Shown one piece after another: positions 1-6,193 of a stretch of 9,340 bases of DNA (positions are counted from its first letter, which is position 1; each line of letters starts with the position of its first letter). Location: positions 1-9,340 of the forward strand of contig SKNP01000496.1 of assembly GCA_007120485.1 (NCBI GenBank), read 5' to 3'. The notes under the pieces are model-generated. The model saw nothing but the letters and a program-made list of their open reading frames with translations, was not told the DNA's origin and did no database searches. Position numbers and translations under genes: made by a program. The DNA comes from Nitriliruptoraceae bacterium (lineage in GTDB: Bacteria; Actinomycetota; Nitriliruptoria; Nitriliruptorales; Nitriliruptoraceae).

Positions 1-112
1 CACCCGTTCGCCGGTTTCCCCAAGGTGCAAGCACCTTGGTTCGTCCCTCGACTTGCATGTGTTAGACCCGCCGCCAGCGTTCGTCCTGAGCCAGGATCAA
101 ACTCTCCGTTGA
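1..112 (-). rRNA. rrs: 16S ribosomal RNA, 5' end (partial)
   Basis: Read on the minus strand, the sequence contains the universal 16S 5' segment AGAGTTTGATCCTGGCTCAG starting at 105, then GACGAACGCTGGCGGCGGG and the AACACATGCAAGTCGA block. Since AGAGTTTGATC begins at about base 8 of a mature 16S rRNA, the mature 5' end should lie near 112. The gene continues beyond the left edge, so only about 112 bases are seen. An 8-bp perfect stem with a 4-base loop (20-27 with 32-39) matches the variable hairpin of the V1 region. The start motif is of actinobacterial type. The exact mature end is inferred by homology and is uncertain by a few bases. Confidence 0.97.
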
Positions 113-237
113 GAGATCGATGACTACTTCGAGAAGCAGAAACGATCACAAACAACGAAGGGGTTCGGTCTCCGCCGAAGCGTCGACCGTTGATCCCTTC
201 ATCAATATATTGTTAAGGGTCCTACGGACACTACTCG

Positions 238-280
238 TGGCTCGGTTCTTCGACCGGCGAACCGGTCTGGATCCGAGCCA
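238..280 (-). other. Nested stem-loop in 16S leader
   Basis: An outer perfect 8-bp stem (TGGCTCGG at 238-245 with CCGAGCCA at 273-280) encloses an inner perfect 6-bp stem (252-257 with 262-267). The inner loop reads UUCG in the minus-strand transcript. The element ends about 125 bases before the mature 16S end. Nested perfect arms of this kind suggest a real folded leader domain, perhaps part of the maturation structure. The function is inferred only from position. Confidence 0.55.
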
Positions 281-294
281 ACGGGGTGTGTCCT

Positions 295-314
295 CCCGCG
301 ACCGAGGTCGCGGG
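295..314 (-). other. Hairpin in 16S leader
   Basis: A perfect 8-bp inverted repeat (CCCGCGAC at 295-302 and GTCGCGGG at 307-314) with a 4-base loop lies about 30 bases downstream of the boxA-like motif in the direction of transcription. No U-run follows, so it is more likely a leader fold than an intrinsic terminator. Confidence 0.45.
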
Positions 315-342
315 TGGCACTGGCTTTTGGCACCTTGTGCAG

Positions 343-354
343 TTCTCAAAGAGC
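343..354 (-). promoter_or_regulatory. boxA-like antitermination motif of the rRNA leader
   Basis: The minus strand reads GCTCTTTGAGAA here, followed by CTGCACA. This closely resembles the rrn boxA (E. coli TGCTCTTTAACA) and the CTTTGAGAACT motif common upstream of actinobacterial 16S genes. boxA recruits the NusB/NusE antitermination complex so that Rho does not stop rRNA transcription. The site lies about 230 bases upstream of the 16S 5' end, a reasonable position. Confidence 0.7.
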
Positions 355-412
355 GGTGCGCGGAGCACCGGGTTCCGCCCCGGTCGGGGTCGGCTTCCAG
401 CGCGTCACCGCT

Positions 413-446
413 TTCCCGGATCGGACCCGACCCGGGCTTCCGGGAA
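413..446 (-). other. Stem-loop upstream of boxA (possible boxB-type hairpin)
   Basis: Perfect 8-bp arms TTCCCGGA (413-420) and TCCGGGAA (439-446) flank an 18-base loop that is itself GC-rich and partly self-complementary. It lies just upstream of the boxA-like motif, where rrn leaders often carry a boxB hairpin. A smaller perfect repeat (378-382 with 385-389) follows it. The structure is visible in the sequence; the boxB role is an inference. Confidence 0.45.
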
Positions 447-557
447 GGAAGCTAGCCGGTTCGTTCCGTTCCGTCCAACCCGTGGCCGTGGGCGCCGGCT
501 GCAGCGTGCGCAGCTGGCGGGCTCAGGAGCGAGCCGTGGCCGTTGGGCGGACCGCGG

Positions 558-587
558 ATGGTACGCCGCGGGGGCTGTTGCTGTCAA
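558..587 (-). promoter_or_regulatory. Likely rRNA operon promoter
   Basis: The minus strand has a perfect -35 box TTGACA (587-582), an 18-base spacer and a -10 box TACCAT (563-558), which matches TATAAT at the first, second, fifth and sixth positions. The next bases, CCGCGG, form a GC-rich discriminator typical of stringently controlled rRNA promoters. Transcription would start near 551. A 5-bp inverted repeat (600-604 with 608-612) lies just upstream of the -35 box. The promoter faces the 16S gene and lies past the end of the glycosylase gene. Confidence 0.6.
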
Positions 588-784
588 CCTCAGCGCTCTG
601 GTCGTCTCGACCGAAGATGAGGTATCGAAGGCGCTCGAGAGCGGCCTTCACTGAAGAGCGTGCCCCGAAGTGGGGCGAGATCGCGGCCGGCAGCGTGGTG
701 TACCGCCGAGCCGGTCGTTGCACCGGCGCCGTCCGCGGTGAGCGAACCGTAACCACCCGGGCCCCCAGCCCGCGAACCACCAGG
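588..784. other. Spacer between the glycosylase gene and the rRNA promoter
   Basis: No credible gene is present. The only structure seen is a short hairpin at 662-676 (GCCCC, 5-base loop, GGGGC). On the minus strand it lies about 110 bases after the glycosylase stop and could be a weak terminator, but no U-run follows. Transcription from the upstream operon may therefore continue into the rRNA promoter region or be stopped by Rho. Confidence 0.4.
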
Positions 785-1498
785 TCACTCCGAGCGCCTA
801 GCGCCCGTCGCGTGCGGGCGGTCGTCTCCGGCCCGGTGCTCCCCGGTCGGGGCTCGGGGTGAACGCCGGTAGACGCTGACCTCCGGCGCGTCGGCCAGCC
901 ACCATCGCCAAGGCACCTCGGCCGCACGACTCACCCCCACGCGGGGCCCACAGCCGACGTCCGCCGCGGCCACCTCGAAGGCGTCAGCCGCCAGCCACAA
1001 GCCGGCGTCGCCGTCGAGCAGGTCCCCGGCATCATGTCGGTATCCATCGATGTCGAGCCCGGCGGTGAGACGGCCCGGTCCGCGCAACAGCTCGCGGTCG
1101 CTGGCGGCCTTCGGACGGCGTCGTCGAACCGCGTCCACCCCCCGGATCGCCGTGGCCGCCCGCACCAGGACCGCAGCACCGATCTCCGACGGCTCGACCA
1201 CCACGTTCAGGCACCAGTGCACCCCGTACGACCGGTAGACGTACCCCGTCCCGGGCTGCCAGAACATCGGTTCGCAACGTGGCGTCCGCCGGGCGTAGCT
1301 GTGGCTGGCCGGATCGTCCGGACGGTACGCCTCCACCTCGACGATGCGCGCGATCGCCGTCCCCTCGGCACCGAGGTCGCGGACCAGGAGCCGCCCCAGC
1401 AGGCCGATGGCCACCTCGGGAGCCGGATCACCCAGCTGCTCGCGATCGATCGCGTGCGGTTCGCCGAGCAACCGGCCTCGATCCGAACCCACCGCCAT
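785..1498 (-). CDS. 3-methyladenine DNA glycosylase (AAG/MPG family)
   Basis: A 237-residue member of the alkyladenine DNA glycosylase family, which cuts damaged purines such as 3-methyladenine or hypoxanthine from DNA and so starts base-excision repair. The family blocks are present in order: VEVEAY at about 53-58, holding the presumed catalytic Glu56 and the intercalating-site Tyr58; His66 in the ASHS block; PGTGYVYRSYG at about 82-92; Asn98 in CLNVV; and GPGRLTAGLDI at about 140-150. The length fits bacterial homologues. I chose the ATG whose first base is 1498 because it overlaps the preceding polX stop as TGATG. A start at 1525 would add nine residues and is less likely. The last 25-30 residues are Arg-rich and poorly conserved. 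The gene is probably co-transcribed and translationally coupled with polX. Confidence 0.93.
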   Translation of the reverse strand: MAVGSDRGRLLGEPHAIDREQLGDPAPEVAIGLLGRLLVRDLGAEGTAIARIVEVEAYRPDDPASHSYARRTPRCEPMFWQPGTGYVYRSYGVHWCLNVVVEPSEIGAAVLVRAATAIRGVDAVRRRRPKAASDRELLRGPGRLTAGLDIDGYRHDAGDLLDGDAGLWLAADAFEVAAADVGCGPRVGVSRAAEVPWRWWLADAPEVSVYRRSPRAPTGEHRAGDDRPHATGARRSE

Positions 1499-3249
1499 CA
1501 ACCGCTTCGCACGTCGGACAGCCACCGCTGGAAGTCGTCGAGGTGGCGCGTGTTGGCGATCGCGCTGGCGTCCAGTCCCGCACGCCGGGCCTGCGCGACG
1601 CCGAAGCGGGCGCGATCGAGCTCGCCGACGGCGTGAGCGTCGGTGGAGATCACGAACGTGCAGCCCCGCCGGATGCCCTCACGGATGACCGTCACCGGTG
1701 CGTCCAAGCGCGCCAGCGCCGCGTTGATCTCGATCGCGGTCCCGGTCTCCGCCGCCGCCGTCAGCACCTGTTCGAGGTCCAACTCGATCCCCGGCCGCAC
1801 CCCGAGCTTGCGACCGGTGAGGTGGCCGATCGCGGTCACGCTGGGATGCCGTACCGCCGCGACCACCCGCGCGGTCTGCTCCTCGACCGGGCGGCCGAAG
1901 TGCGAGTGCACGCTGGCGACCAGCCAGTCGAAGGTGGCCAGGAACCGCTCGTCGTAGTCCAGCGTGCCGTCCACCCCGATGTTGAGTTCGGCACCGTGCA
2001 GCAGCGCGATGTCGCCGCGCTCCTGTTCGAGTTCGCGTATCCGCCCCCGCTGCTGCTCCATCGCCTCCTGGGAGACCCCGTTGATGCGCAGGTCCTCCGC
2101 GTGGTCGGTGATCGCGAGGTACGCCAGTCCCCGATCGGCCGCGGCAGCCACCAGGTCCTCCAGCGTGTCACGGCCGTCACCGGACAGATCGGTGTGGTCG
2201 TGCAGGTCCCCTCGGAGATCCTCCACCGTCAGACGCGATGGCAACCCATCGCCGGTCGCAGCTTCGATCTCCCCGTCGTCCTCGCGGAGCTCCGGGGTGA
2301 TCCAGGGCAGCTCCAGCGCGGCGTAGATGCCCTCCTCGTCGGCGGACGCCACCACCGGCGCCTCGGTGCCTTCATCGGTCTGGGCCAGGGCGTACTCGTT
2401 GAGCGTCCAACCCCGATCGATCGCACGCTGCCGCAGCCGGATGTTGTGGGCCTTGGAACCGGTGAAGTACAGCAGGGCGGCCCCGAAGCTCTCCGGTGGC
2501 ACGACCCGGAGATCCACCTGGACACCATCGCGCGTCACCACCGAGGTCTTGGTCTCGCCCGAGCCGATCGTGCGCTCGACCTCGTCCAGGGCCAGGAACG
2601 CCTCCCGGGCAGGTGCTGCCTCGGCGCTGGCGACCAGCACGTCCACGTCACCGATGTCCTCGCGGAAGCGACGCAGGCTGCCGGCGTACGCGACGTCCTC
2701 GACCCCGTCGACCTCCTGCAGGGCCGCCACGATGCGTTCAGCGACCGGTAGCGCCGTCGCGATGGGGACCCGTTGGTCCTTGGAGGTCAGACCGAGCTGC
2801 TCGATCGCCTGCTCGATGTTGGCGACCGTCTTCTCCCCCATCCCGGGCAGGTCGGCGATCCGTCCATCAGCCAGCGCGTCGGCCAGCCCCTCGAGGTCGG
2901 TGATGTCGAGCTGCTCATGGAGCTGTTGGACGCTCTTGGGGCCGAGCCCCGGCACCTTCATCAGGTCGCGCTTGCCGGACGGGTGCTTGACCCGTAGCTC
3001 CTCCAGCTTGTCGATGCGTCCGTCGTCGACGTACTCGCGGATCCGTCCGGCGATGCTCTTGCCGATGCCCCTGACCTCGGCCAACTCGTCGGCGCTCAGC
3101 TCGGAGACCTGCCCGTCGAGGCTGCGCACCGCTCGTTCGGCGTTCTGGTACGCCCGGACCCGGAAGGCGTTGGGGTCGCCCTCGTCGATCTCGGTGAGGG
3201 TCGCCAGCTCGGCCAGGAGCCGTGCGACCTCGTCGTTCGACGCTGCCAC
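1498..3249 (-). CDS. polX: PolX family DNA polymerase with C-terminal PHP domain
   Basis: A 583-residue bacterial family X DNA polymerase, a gap-filling repair enzyme; the usual length is about 570-580. An N-terminal 8-kDa-type and fingers region carries helix-hairpin-helix motifs near 60-70, 99-110 and 134-145 (VPGLG, LPGMG). The palm has GSLRR at 190-194, metal-binding Asp201 and Asp203 (GDVDVLV) and a likely third Asp246, followed by YFTGSKAHN at 261-269. The C-terminal PHP phosphoesterase domain (about 345-575) keeps the expected metal ligands: His350/His352, His383, Glu421, His448, His476, Asp537 and His539. Both polymerase and 3'-end processing activities therefore look intact. The GTG start is supported by AGGAGG at 3256-3261 with a 6-base spacer. 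The stop overlaps the glycosylase start, forming a repair gene pair. Confidence 0.95.
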   Translation of the reverse strand: MAASNDEVARLLAELATLTEIDEGDPNAFRVRAYQNAERAVRSLDGQVSELSADELAEVRGIGKSIAGRIREYVDDGRIDKLEELRVKHPSGKRDLMKVPGLGPKSVQQLHEQLDITDLEGLADALADGRIADLPGMGEKTVANIEQAIEQLGLTSKDQRVPIATALPVAERIVAALQEVDGVEDVAYAGSLRRFREDIGDVDVLVASAEAAPAREAFLALDEVERTIGSGETKTSVVTRDGVQVDLRVVPPESFGAALLYFTGSKAHNIRLRQRAIDRGWTLNEYALAQTDEGTEAPVVASADEEGIYAALELPWITPELREDDGEIEAATGDGLPSRLTVEDLRGDLHDHTDLSGDGRDTLEDLVAAAADRGLAYLAITDHAEDLRINGVSQEAMEQQRGRIRELEQERGDIALLHGAELNIGVDGTLDYDERFLATFDWLVASVHSHFGRPVEEQTARVVAAVRHPSVTAIGHLTGRKLGVRPGIELDLEQVLTAAAETGTAIEINAALARLDAPVTVIREGIRRGCTFVISTDAHAVGELDRARFGVAQARRAGLDASAIANTRHLDDFQRWLSDVRSG

Positions 3250-3286
3250 CGCGGGCCTCCTCGTCGCCTGGTCGTGAACTCGTGCG

Positions 3287-3310
3287 GTCGGGACGTCAGG
3301 ACGTCGGGAC
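3287..3310. repeat. Three tandem 8-bp repeats in the argH-polX gap
   Basis: Three adjacent copies of GTCRGGAC (GTCGGGAC, GTCAGGAC, GTCGGGAC) occupy 3287-3310 in the 72-base gap between argH and polX. They could be a simple slippage tract. No promoter-like AT-rich boxes are visible in this gap, so polX probably depends on readthrough from argH. Confidence 0.7.
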
Positions 3311-3321
3311 GTGTGCGGGAC

Positions 3322-4734
3322 CTACCCGAGGTTGGCCGCCGCTGCTGCCCGTGCGGCGTCCAGCTGTGCCCGCACGGACACCGTCGCGGTGCCGTTGACC
3401 GCGTCGCGGCGATCGATCGCCTGCTGCGGGTCGAACCGGGCGGCGACCTCCTCGTCCAGCGCCGGGTGGATCGCGGACAGCTCGGCCGGATCGAGCCCGT
3501 CGAGGTCCACACCCCGCTCCTCGGCCGCCCGCACCACCTCGCCGACCACCTCGTGTGCCTCGCGGAACGGCATCCCGCGGGTCACGAGCTCCTCGGCGAG
3601 GTCGGTCGCCAGGGCGAACCCACCGACCGATGCGGCGGCGAGCCGGTCACGGTCGAAGGTGAGGCTGGCCACGGTGCCGGTCACCGCCGGCAGCACCAGC
3701 CGTAGGGTGCCGACGGCGTCGAACACCGGCTCCTTGTCCTCCTGCAGGTCGCGGTCGTACGCCAGCGGGAGGGCTTTGATGGTCGTCAACAGGCTGACCA
3801 GGTCCCCGACGACCCGGCCGGTCTTGCCCCGGACCAGCTCGGCGATGTCCGGGTTGCGCTTCTGCGGCATGATCGAGCTGCCGGTGGAGAACGCGTCGCC
3901 GACCCGGGCGAAGGCGAACTCCGAGGTCGCCCACAGCACGATCTCCTCCCCCAGCCGCGAGAGCGTCACCGACAGGATCGCGCAGGCCGACAGCACCTCC
4001 AGCGCGAAGTCGCGTGAGGCGACCGCATCGATCGAGTTGGGTGAGACCGAGGCGACACCGAGGTGGTCCGCGTAGGCCTGCGGATCGAGCCCGAGCGTCT
4101 GCCCGGCCAACGCACCCGACCCGAGCGTCGATTCGTCCAGCCGCTCGCGAGCGTCGCGGAGGCGGCCGGCGTCGCGATCGAGCATCCACACGTACGCGAG
4201 GAGGTGGTGGCTCAGCAGCACCGGCTGCCCGCGCTGCAGGTGGGTGTAGCCGGGGGCATGCCACCCGAGGTGCGCCTCCGCCTGCTCGACGAACGCCGCC
4301 TGCAGCCCACCGATCAGGGCGACGAGGTCGTCGCAAGCGTCGCGGCACCACAAGCGCAGGTCGCTGGCGATCTGGTCGTTGCGGGATCGACCGGCCCGCA
4401 GCTTGCCGCCGAGCGCCCCGAGCTCCTCGACCAGCCACCGTTCGATCGCACCGTGGACGTCCTCGTCGGTCGGGAGGAACTCGAACGCGTCCCGCTCGAA
4501 CAGCGCGGCACAGCGTTCGAGCGCGGCGAGCATCGCGTCACGTTCGTCGGCGTCGAGGACCCCGATCCGGTGCAGTTCGTGCGCGTGCGCGGCCGAGCCG
4601 GCCAGGTCCTGTCGCCAGAGGTGACGGTCGAACGAGGTGGAGACGCCGAGCGCCCAGGCCGCCGCGTCCGGGCCGGCCGTGAAGCGGCCTCCCCACAGCC
4701 GGCCGGCGTCGGTCGCGTCGTGCTGGTCGCTCAT
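3322..4734 (-). CDS. argH: Argininosuccinate lyase
   Basis: A 470-residue cytoplasmic enzyme of the fumarase/aspartase superfamily that splits argininosuccinate into arginine and fumarate, the last step of arginine synthesis. It opens with LWGGRF at 13-18. EDVHGAIE (91-98), RSRNDQ (116-121) and YTHLQRGQPV (163-172) form active-site segments contributed by different subunits of the expected tetramer; His165 corresponds to the catalytic-site histidine. The superfamily signature GSSIMPQKRNPD lies at 285-296. Length and C-terminus are normal. The ATG is preceded by GAGGG at 4741-4745 with a 6-base spacer. It is separated from argG by the SatD/DUF3307 pair, whereas many actinobacteria have argG and argH adjacent. 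Confidence 0.97.
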   Translation of the reverse strand: MSDQHDATDAGRLWGGRFTAGPDAAAWALGVSTSFDRHLWRQDLAGSAAHAHELHRIGVLDADERDAMLAALERCAALFERDAFEFLPTDEDVHGAIERWLVEELGALGGKLRAGRSRNDQIASDLRLWCRDACDDLVALIGGLQAAFVEQAEAHLGWHAPGYTHLQRGQPVLLSHHLLAYVWMLDRDAGRLRDARERLDESTLGSGALAGQTLGLDPQAYADHLGVASVSPNSIDAVASRDFALEVLSACAILSVTLSRLGEEIVLWATSEFAFARVGDAFSTGSSIMPQKRNPDIAELVRGKTGRVVGDLVSLLTTIKALPLAYDRDLQEDKEPVFDAVGTLRLVLPAVTGTVASLTFDRDRLAAASVGGFALATDLAEELVTRGMPFREAHEVVGEVVRAAEERGVDLDGLDPAELSAIHPALDEEVAARFDPQQAIDRRDAVNGTATVSVRAQLDAARAAAAANLG

Positions 4735-4823
4735 CCACTGCCCTCACCGTCGACCGCAGGACGATAGCGGCGGTCGCACCGTTCCAACGACGTCCATCGC
4801 GAGCATCTCCTCGAACGCCTCAT
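4731..4823 (-). CDS. Possible 30-codon Arg-rich bridging ORF before argH
   Basis: An ATG at 4823 overlaps the stop of the upstream membrane gene (ATGA), and this frame ends in a TGA that overlaps the argH start (again ATGA). The predicted 30-residue peptide holds nine arginines, several in the AGG/AGA/CGA codons expected to be rare in a GC-rich genome. It could couple translation through to argH or act as an arginine-sensing leader. Against this, its third codon positions are only about two-thirds G/C, and non-coding frames in GC-rich DNA are often Arg-rich. No clear ribosome-binding site is seen other than coupling. Whether it is translated is uncertain. Confidence 0.3.
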   Translation of the reverse strand: MRRSRRCSRWTSLERCDRRYRPAVDGEGSG

Positions 4824-5425
4824 GGTGCGAGTACCAACAAGCCCAGGACGATCGCCTGGACCCACGACGCCAGCGACCCCACGATCACGTAGTCGACCAG
4901 CCCGGCTCGGCTCACCGATCCCTGTGGGCTGCCGTCGGGGCCGGTGAGGTGCGGGCGTTCGGAGCGCGCGTCGGCGACCACCTCCGCGTAGCGGAACAGC
5001 GCCTTGCCGCCGACGGGGATCACCGCCAGGGCTGGCTGGGCGGCAGCGACGCAGGCGACGAGCAGCCACCGCTCGAGCCGGCCGATCCAACGACCCGCCC
5101 GCAGCCCCGCGTCGGCGGCGGTCTCGGGAGCCGGCAACCCGGTCGCGGTGAGGACCCGACGTACGACCTGATCGGCGGCCGGGCCACACCACACCAACGC
5201 GGCGACCAGGAGCAACCACCGAAGGCCGTCCCCGCCGACGACGCCGAGGACGTCGGCACGGGCCAGGCCATCCGCGAGGCCGGTGAGGTCGACGACCGGC
5301 GCCGCGTCGTGGAGCATGGCGAGCACCAGCAGGACGAGGACGGCCGGCAGGGCCCAACGGCCGGCACGTGGGGCCAGCGCCGGGGTCACCAGCCCGGCGA
5401 ACAGCAGGGCGAGCGCGAAGGTCAC
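4820..5425 (-). CDS. DUF3307-like integral membrane protein, partner of SatD
   Basis: A 201-residue hydrophobic protein with about five likely membrane segments (roughly 2-17, 25-44, 68-84, 120-138, 177-199). The C-terminal half, with AGRWIGRLERWLL at about 110-122, GGKALFRYAE at 139-148 and VDYVIVGSLAS at 177-187, follows the pattern I recall for DUF3307 proteins (GxxIGxLER, AKSxLRF, EYxLIGTLxS). The N-terminal half is not recognised. No function is established; the conserved loops face a membrane environment. I chose the GTG at 5425 because it overlaps the satD stop by 4 bp (GTGA) and begins directly at the first hydrophobic segment. An upstream extension to 5743 would read through satD in a wrong-looking Arg/Pro-rich frame. 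The pairing with SatD supports the assignment. Confidence 0.75.
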   Translation of the reverse strand: MTFALALLFAGLVTPALAPRAGRWALPAVLVLLVLAMLHDAAPVVDLTGLADGLARADVLGVVGGDGLRWLLLVAALVWCGPAADQVVRRVLTATGLPAPETAADAGLRAGRWIGRLERWLLVACVAAAQPALAVIPVGGKALFRYAEVVADARSERPHLTGPDGSPQGSVSRAGLVDYVIVGSLASWVQAIVLGLLVLAP

Positions 5426-6060
5426 GTCACGTCTTCCGAGAGGGTCTCGAGCGTCCGGACCCAGCCGTACACGCCGTGGTCGTGGAGACGTTCCGCGACG
5501 GACTGGCGGGTCAGCTCGCGTTCGCGCGCGAGATCGCTGGCGGTCCTGCCCGCAAGCAGACCACGGGCCAGTGACACGTCGGTCGCGTCGAACCGTGCGG
5601 CGAGCGCGTCGAGCGCGATCAGGGTGGCACGCAACGGCGCCAACCCCGGGGCCGCCTCCGGGTCGCCGACGATCCACCAACGCAGCTGCGGCCAGGCACG
5701 GCGCGTTTCGCGGACGTGGTCGAGGGCGGCACGTGCGTGCCACCAGCCGGGTCCGGATTGGCCGGGCGCACCGGCGTCGACCGGCTCCGGACCGATCACC
5801 TCCCCGACCCCGAACCCCACGCGCAGGTGCACCGGTGTGTCCACCGGCGACTCGTCCAGCAGATGCAGGCGCAGTGACGCGATCTCACGGATCGCCACCG
5901 CCGGGTCGTCGTACACCGCCTGGAACTCGTCGCCCGTGGTGGCGGCCGCGGAGTTCGCGTGCGGCAGGCCGGCGACCGCCGAGGCGAGCCCCGCGAGCAG
6001 CCCACGCTGGTCGCCGACCCGGCGGCTGTCGACGATGTCCCCGATCACCAGGACGACCAT
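5422..6060 (-). CDS. SatD family protein, cyclase-like N-terminus plus C-terminal HTH
   Basis: A 212-residue soluble protein. The opening VLVIGDIVDSRR (3-14) is typical of SatD-family proteins, named after a gene of the Streptococcus mutans sat (acid tolerance/secretion) locus; their biochemical role is not known. The N-terminal part also resembles class III nucleotide cyclases in layout: an Asp-containing GDIVDS, then TTGDEFQAVYDDPAVAIREI at about 41-60, LRVGFGVGEV at 79-88 and a WWHARAALD stretch at 106-114. The C-terminal region (about 168-200, LLAGRTASDLARE and ELTRQSVAERL) looks like a helix-turn-helix. The ATG at 6060 is chosen because AGGAGG lies at 6067-6072 with a 6-base spacer; a TTG at 6102 would add an unconvincing Arg-rich stretch. 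It overlaps the membrane gene and has its own promoter. Confidence 0.8.
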   Translation of the reverse strand: MVVLVIGDIVDSRRVGDQRGLLAGLASAVAGLPHANSAAATTGDEFQAVYDDPAVAIREIASLRLHLLDESPVDTPVHLRVGFGVGEVIGPEPVDAGAPGQSGPGWWHARAALDHVRETRRAWPQLRWWIVGDPEAAPGLAPLRATLIALDALAARFDATDVSLARGLLAGRTASDLARERELTRQSVAERLHDHGVYGWVRTLETLSEDVT

Positions 6061-6112
6061 GCGCACCCTCCTCGGCGCCGTGCACGCACCGACCTCCCAC
6101 AACCCGCAGGTG

Positions 6113-6144
6113 TGGCGCCTGACTTCAGGGTACGTCAGGCACCA
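6113..6144. promoter_or_regulatory. Inverted-repeat operator candidate over the satD promoter
   Basis: TGGCGCCTGAC (6113-6123) and GTCAGGCACCA (6134-6144) are 11-base arms with one mismatch, separated by 10 bases. The half-site centres are 21 bp apart, two helical turns, which suits a dimeric DNA-binding protein. The repeat covers the -10 box and the probable transcription start. A further GTCAGGC half site lies at 6163-6169, just upstream of the -35 box. A bound repressor would block this promoter. The binding protein is unknown: SatD itself or another regulator is possible. ArgR boxes are normally AT-richer. Confidence 0.55.
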
Positions 6145-6154
6145 CTCCTGTCAA
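6127..6154 (-). promoter_or_regulatory. Likely promoter of the satD-DUF3307(-argH) unit
   Basis: On the minus strand a perfect TTGACA (6154-6149) is followed by a 16-base spacer and TACCCT (6132-6127), a -10 box with the key TA...T positions. Transcription would start near 6120, about 60 bases before the satD start codon. This would let satD, the membrane gene and probably argH be expressed independently of the upstream arginine genes. Confidence 0.55.
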
Positions 6155-6193
6155 AGGGGCGTGTCAGGCGTCAGCGGGTCGCCGGGTGGTGGG

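Larger units (their letters stand above)
113..551 (-). other. Long transcribed leader of the rRNA operon
   Basis: About 440 bases separate the likely rRNA promoter from the mature 16S start. No reading frame here looks like a gene. Instead there is a boxA-like antitermination motif and several perfect inverted repeats (listed separately), as expected of an rRNA leader that carries antitermination and precursor-processing signals. A short AT-rich patch at about 202-216 stands out from the GC-rich background. The extent depends on the promoter call at 558-587, which is an inference. Confidence 0.6.

Noticed and set aside
662..676. Short hairpin as an intrinsic terminator for the glycosylase gene
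   Set aside because: The stem is only 5 bp and no U-run follows, so it is mentioned only as a weak possibility.
120..862. Several open frames in the rRNA leader and spacer on both strands
   Set aside because: They overlap the 16S 5' region or leader structures, have no convincing ribosome-binding sites or homology, and are Arg/Pro-rich.
1279..2751. A 490-codon plus-strand frame opposite polX and the glycosylase
   Set aside because: It is an antisense shadow of polX, with no start-site support and no family resemblance.
4755..4790. TTGGAA followed by TATCGT as a promoter for argH
   Set aside because: The spacer is only 15 bases and both boxes are weak. The promoter before satD is a better source of argH transcription.
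5426..5743. Longer start for the membrane protein gene
   Set aside because: The extension lies wholly inside satD and encodes an Arg-rich stretch. The GTG at 5425 overlaps the satD stop and begins at the first hydrophobic segment.
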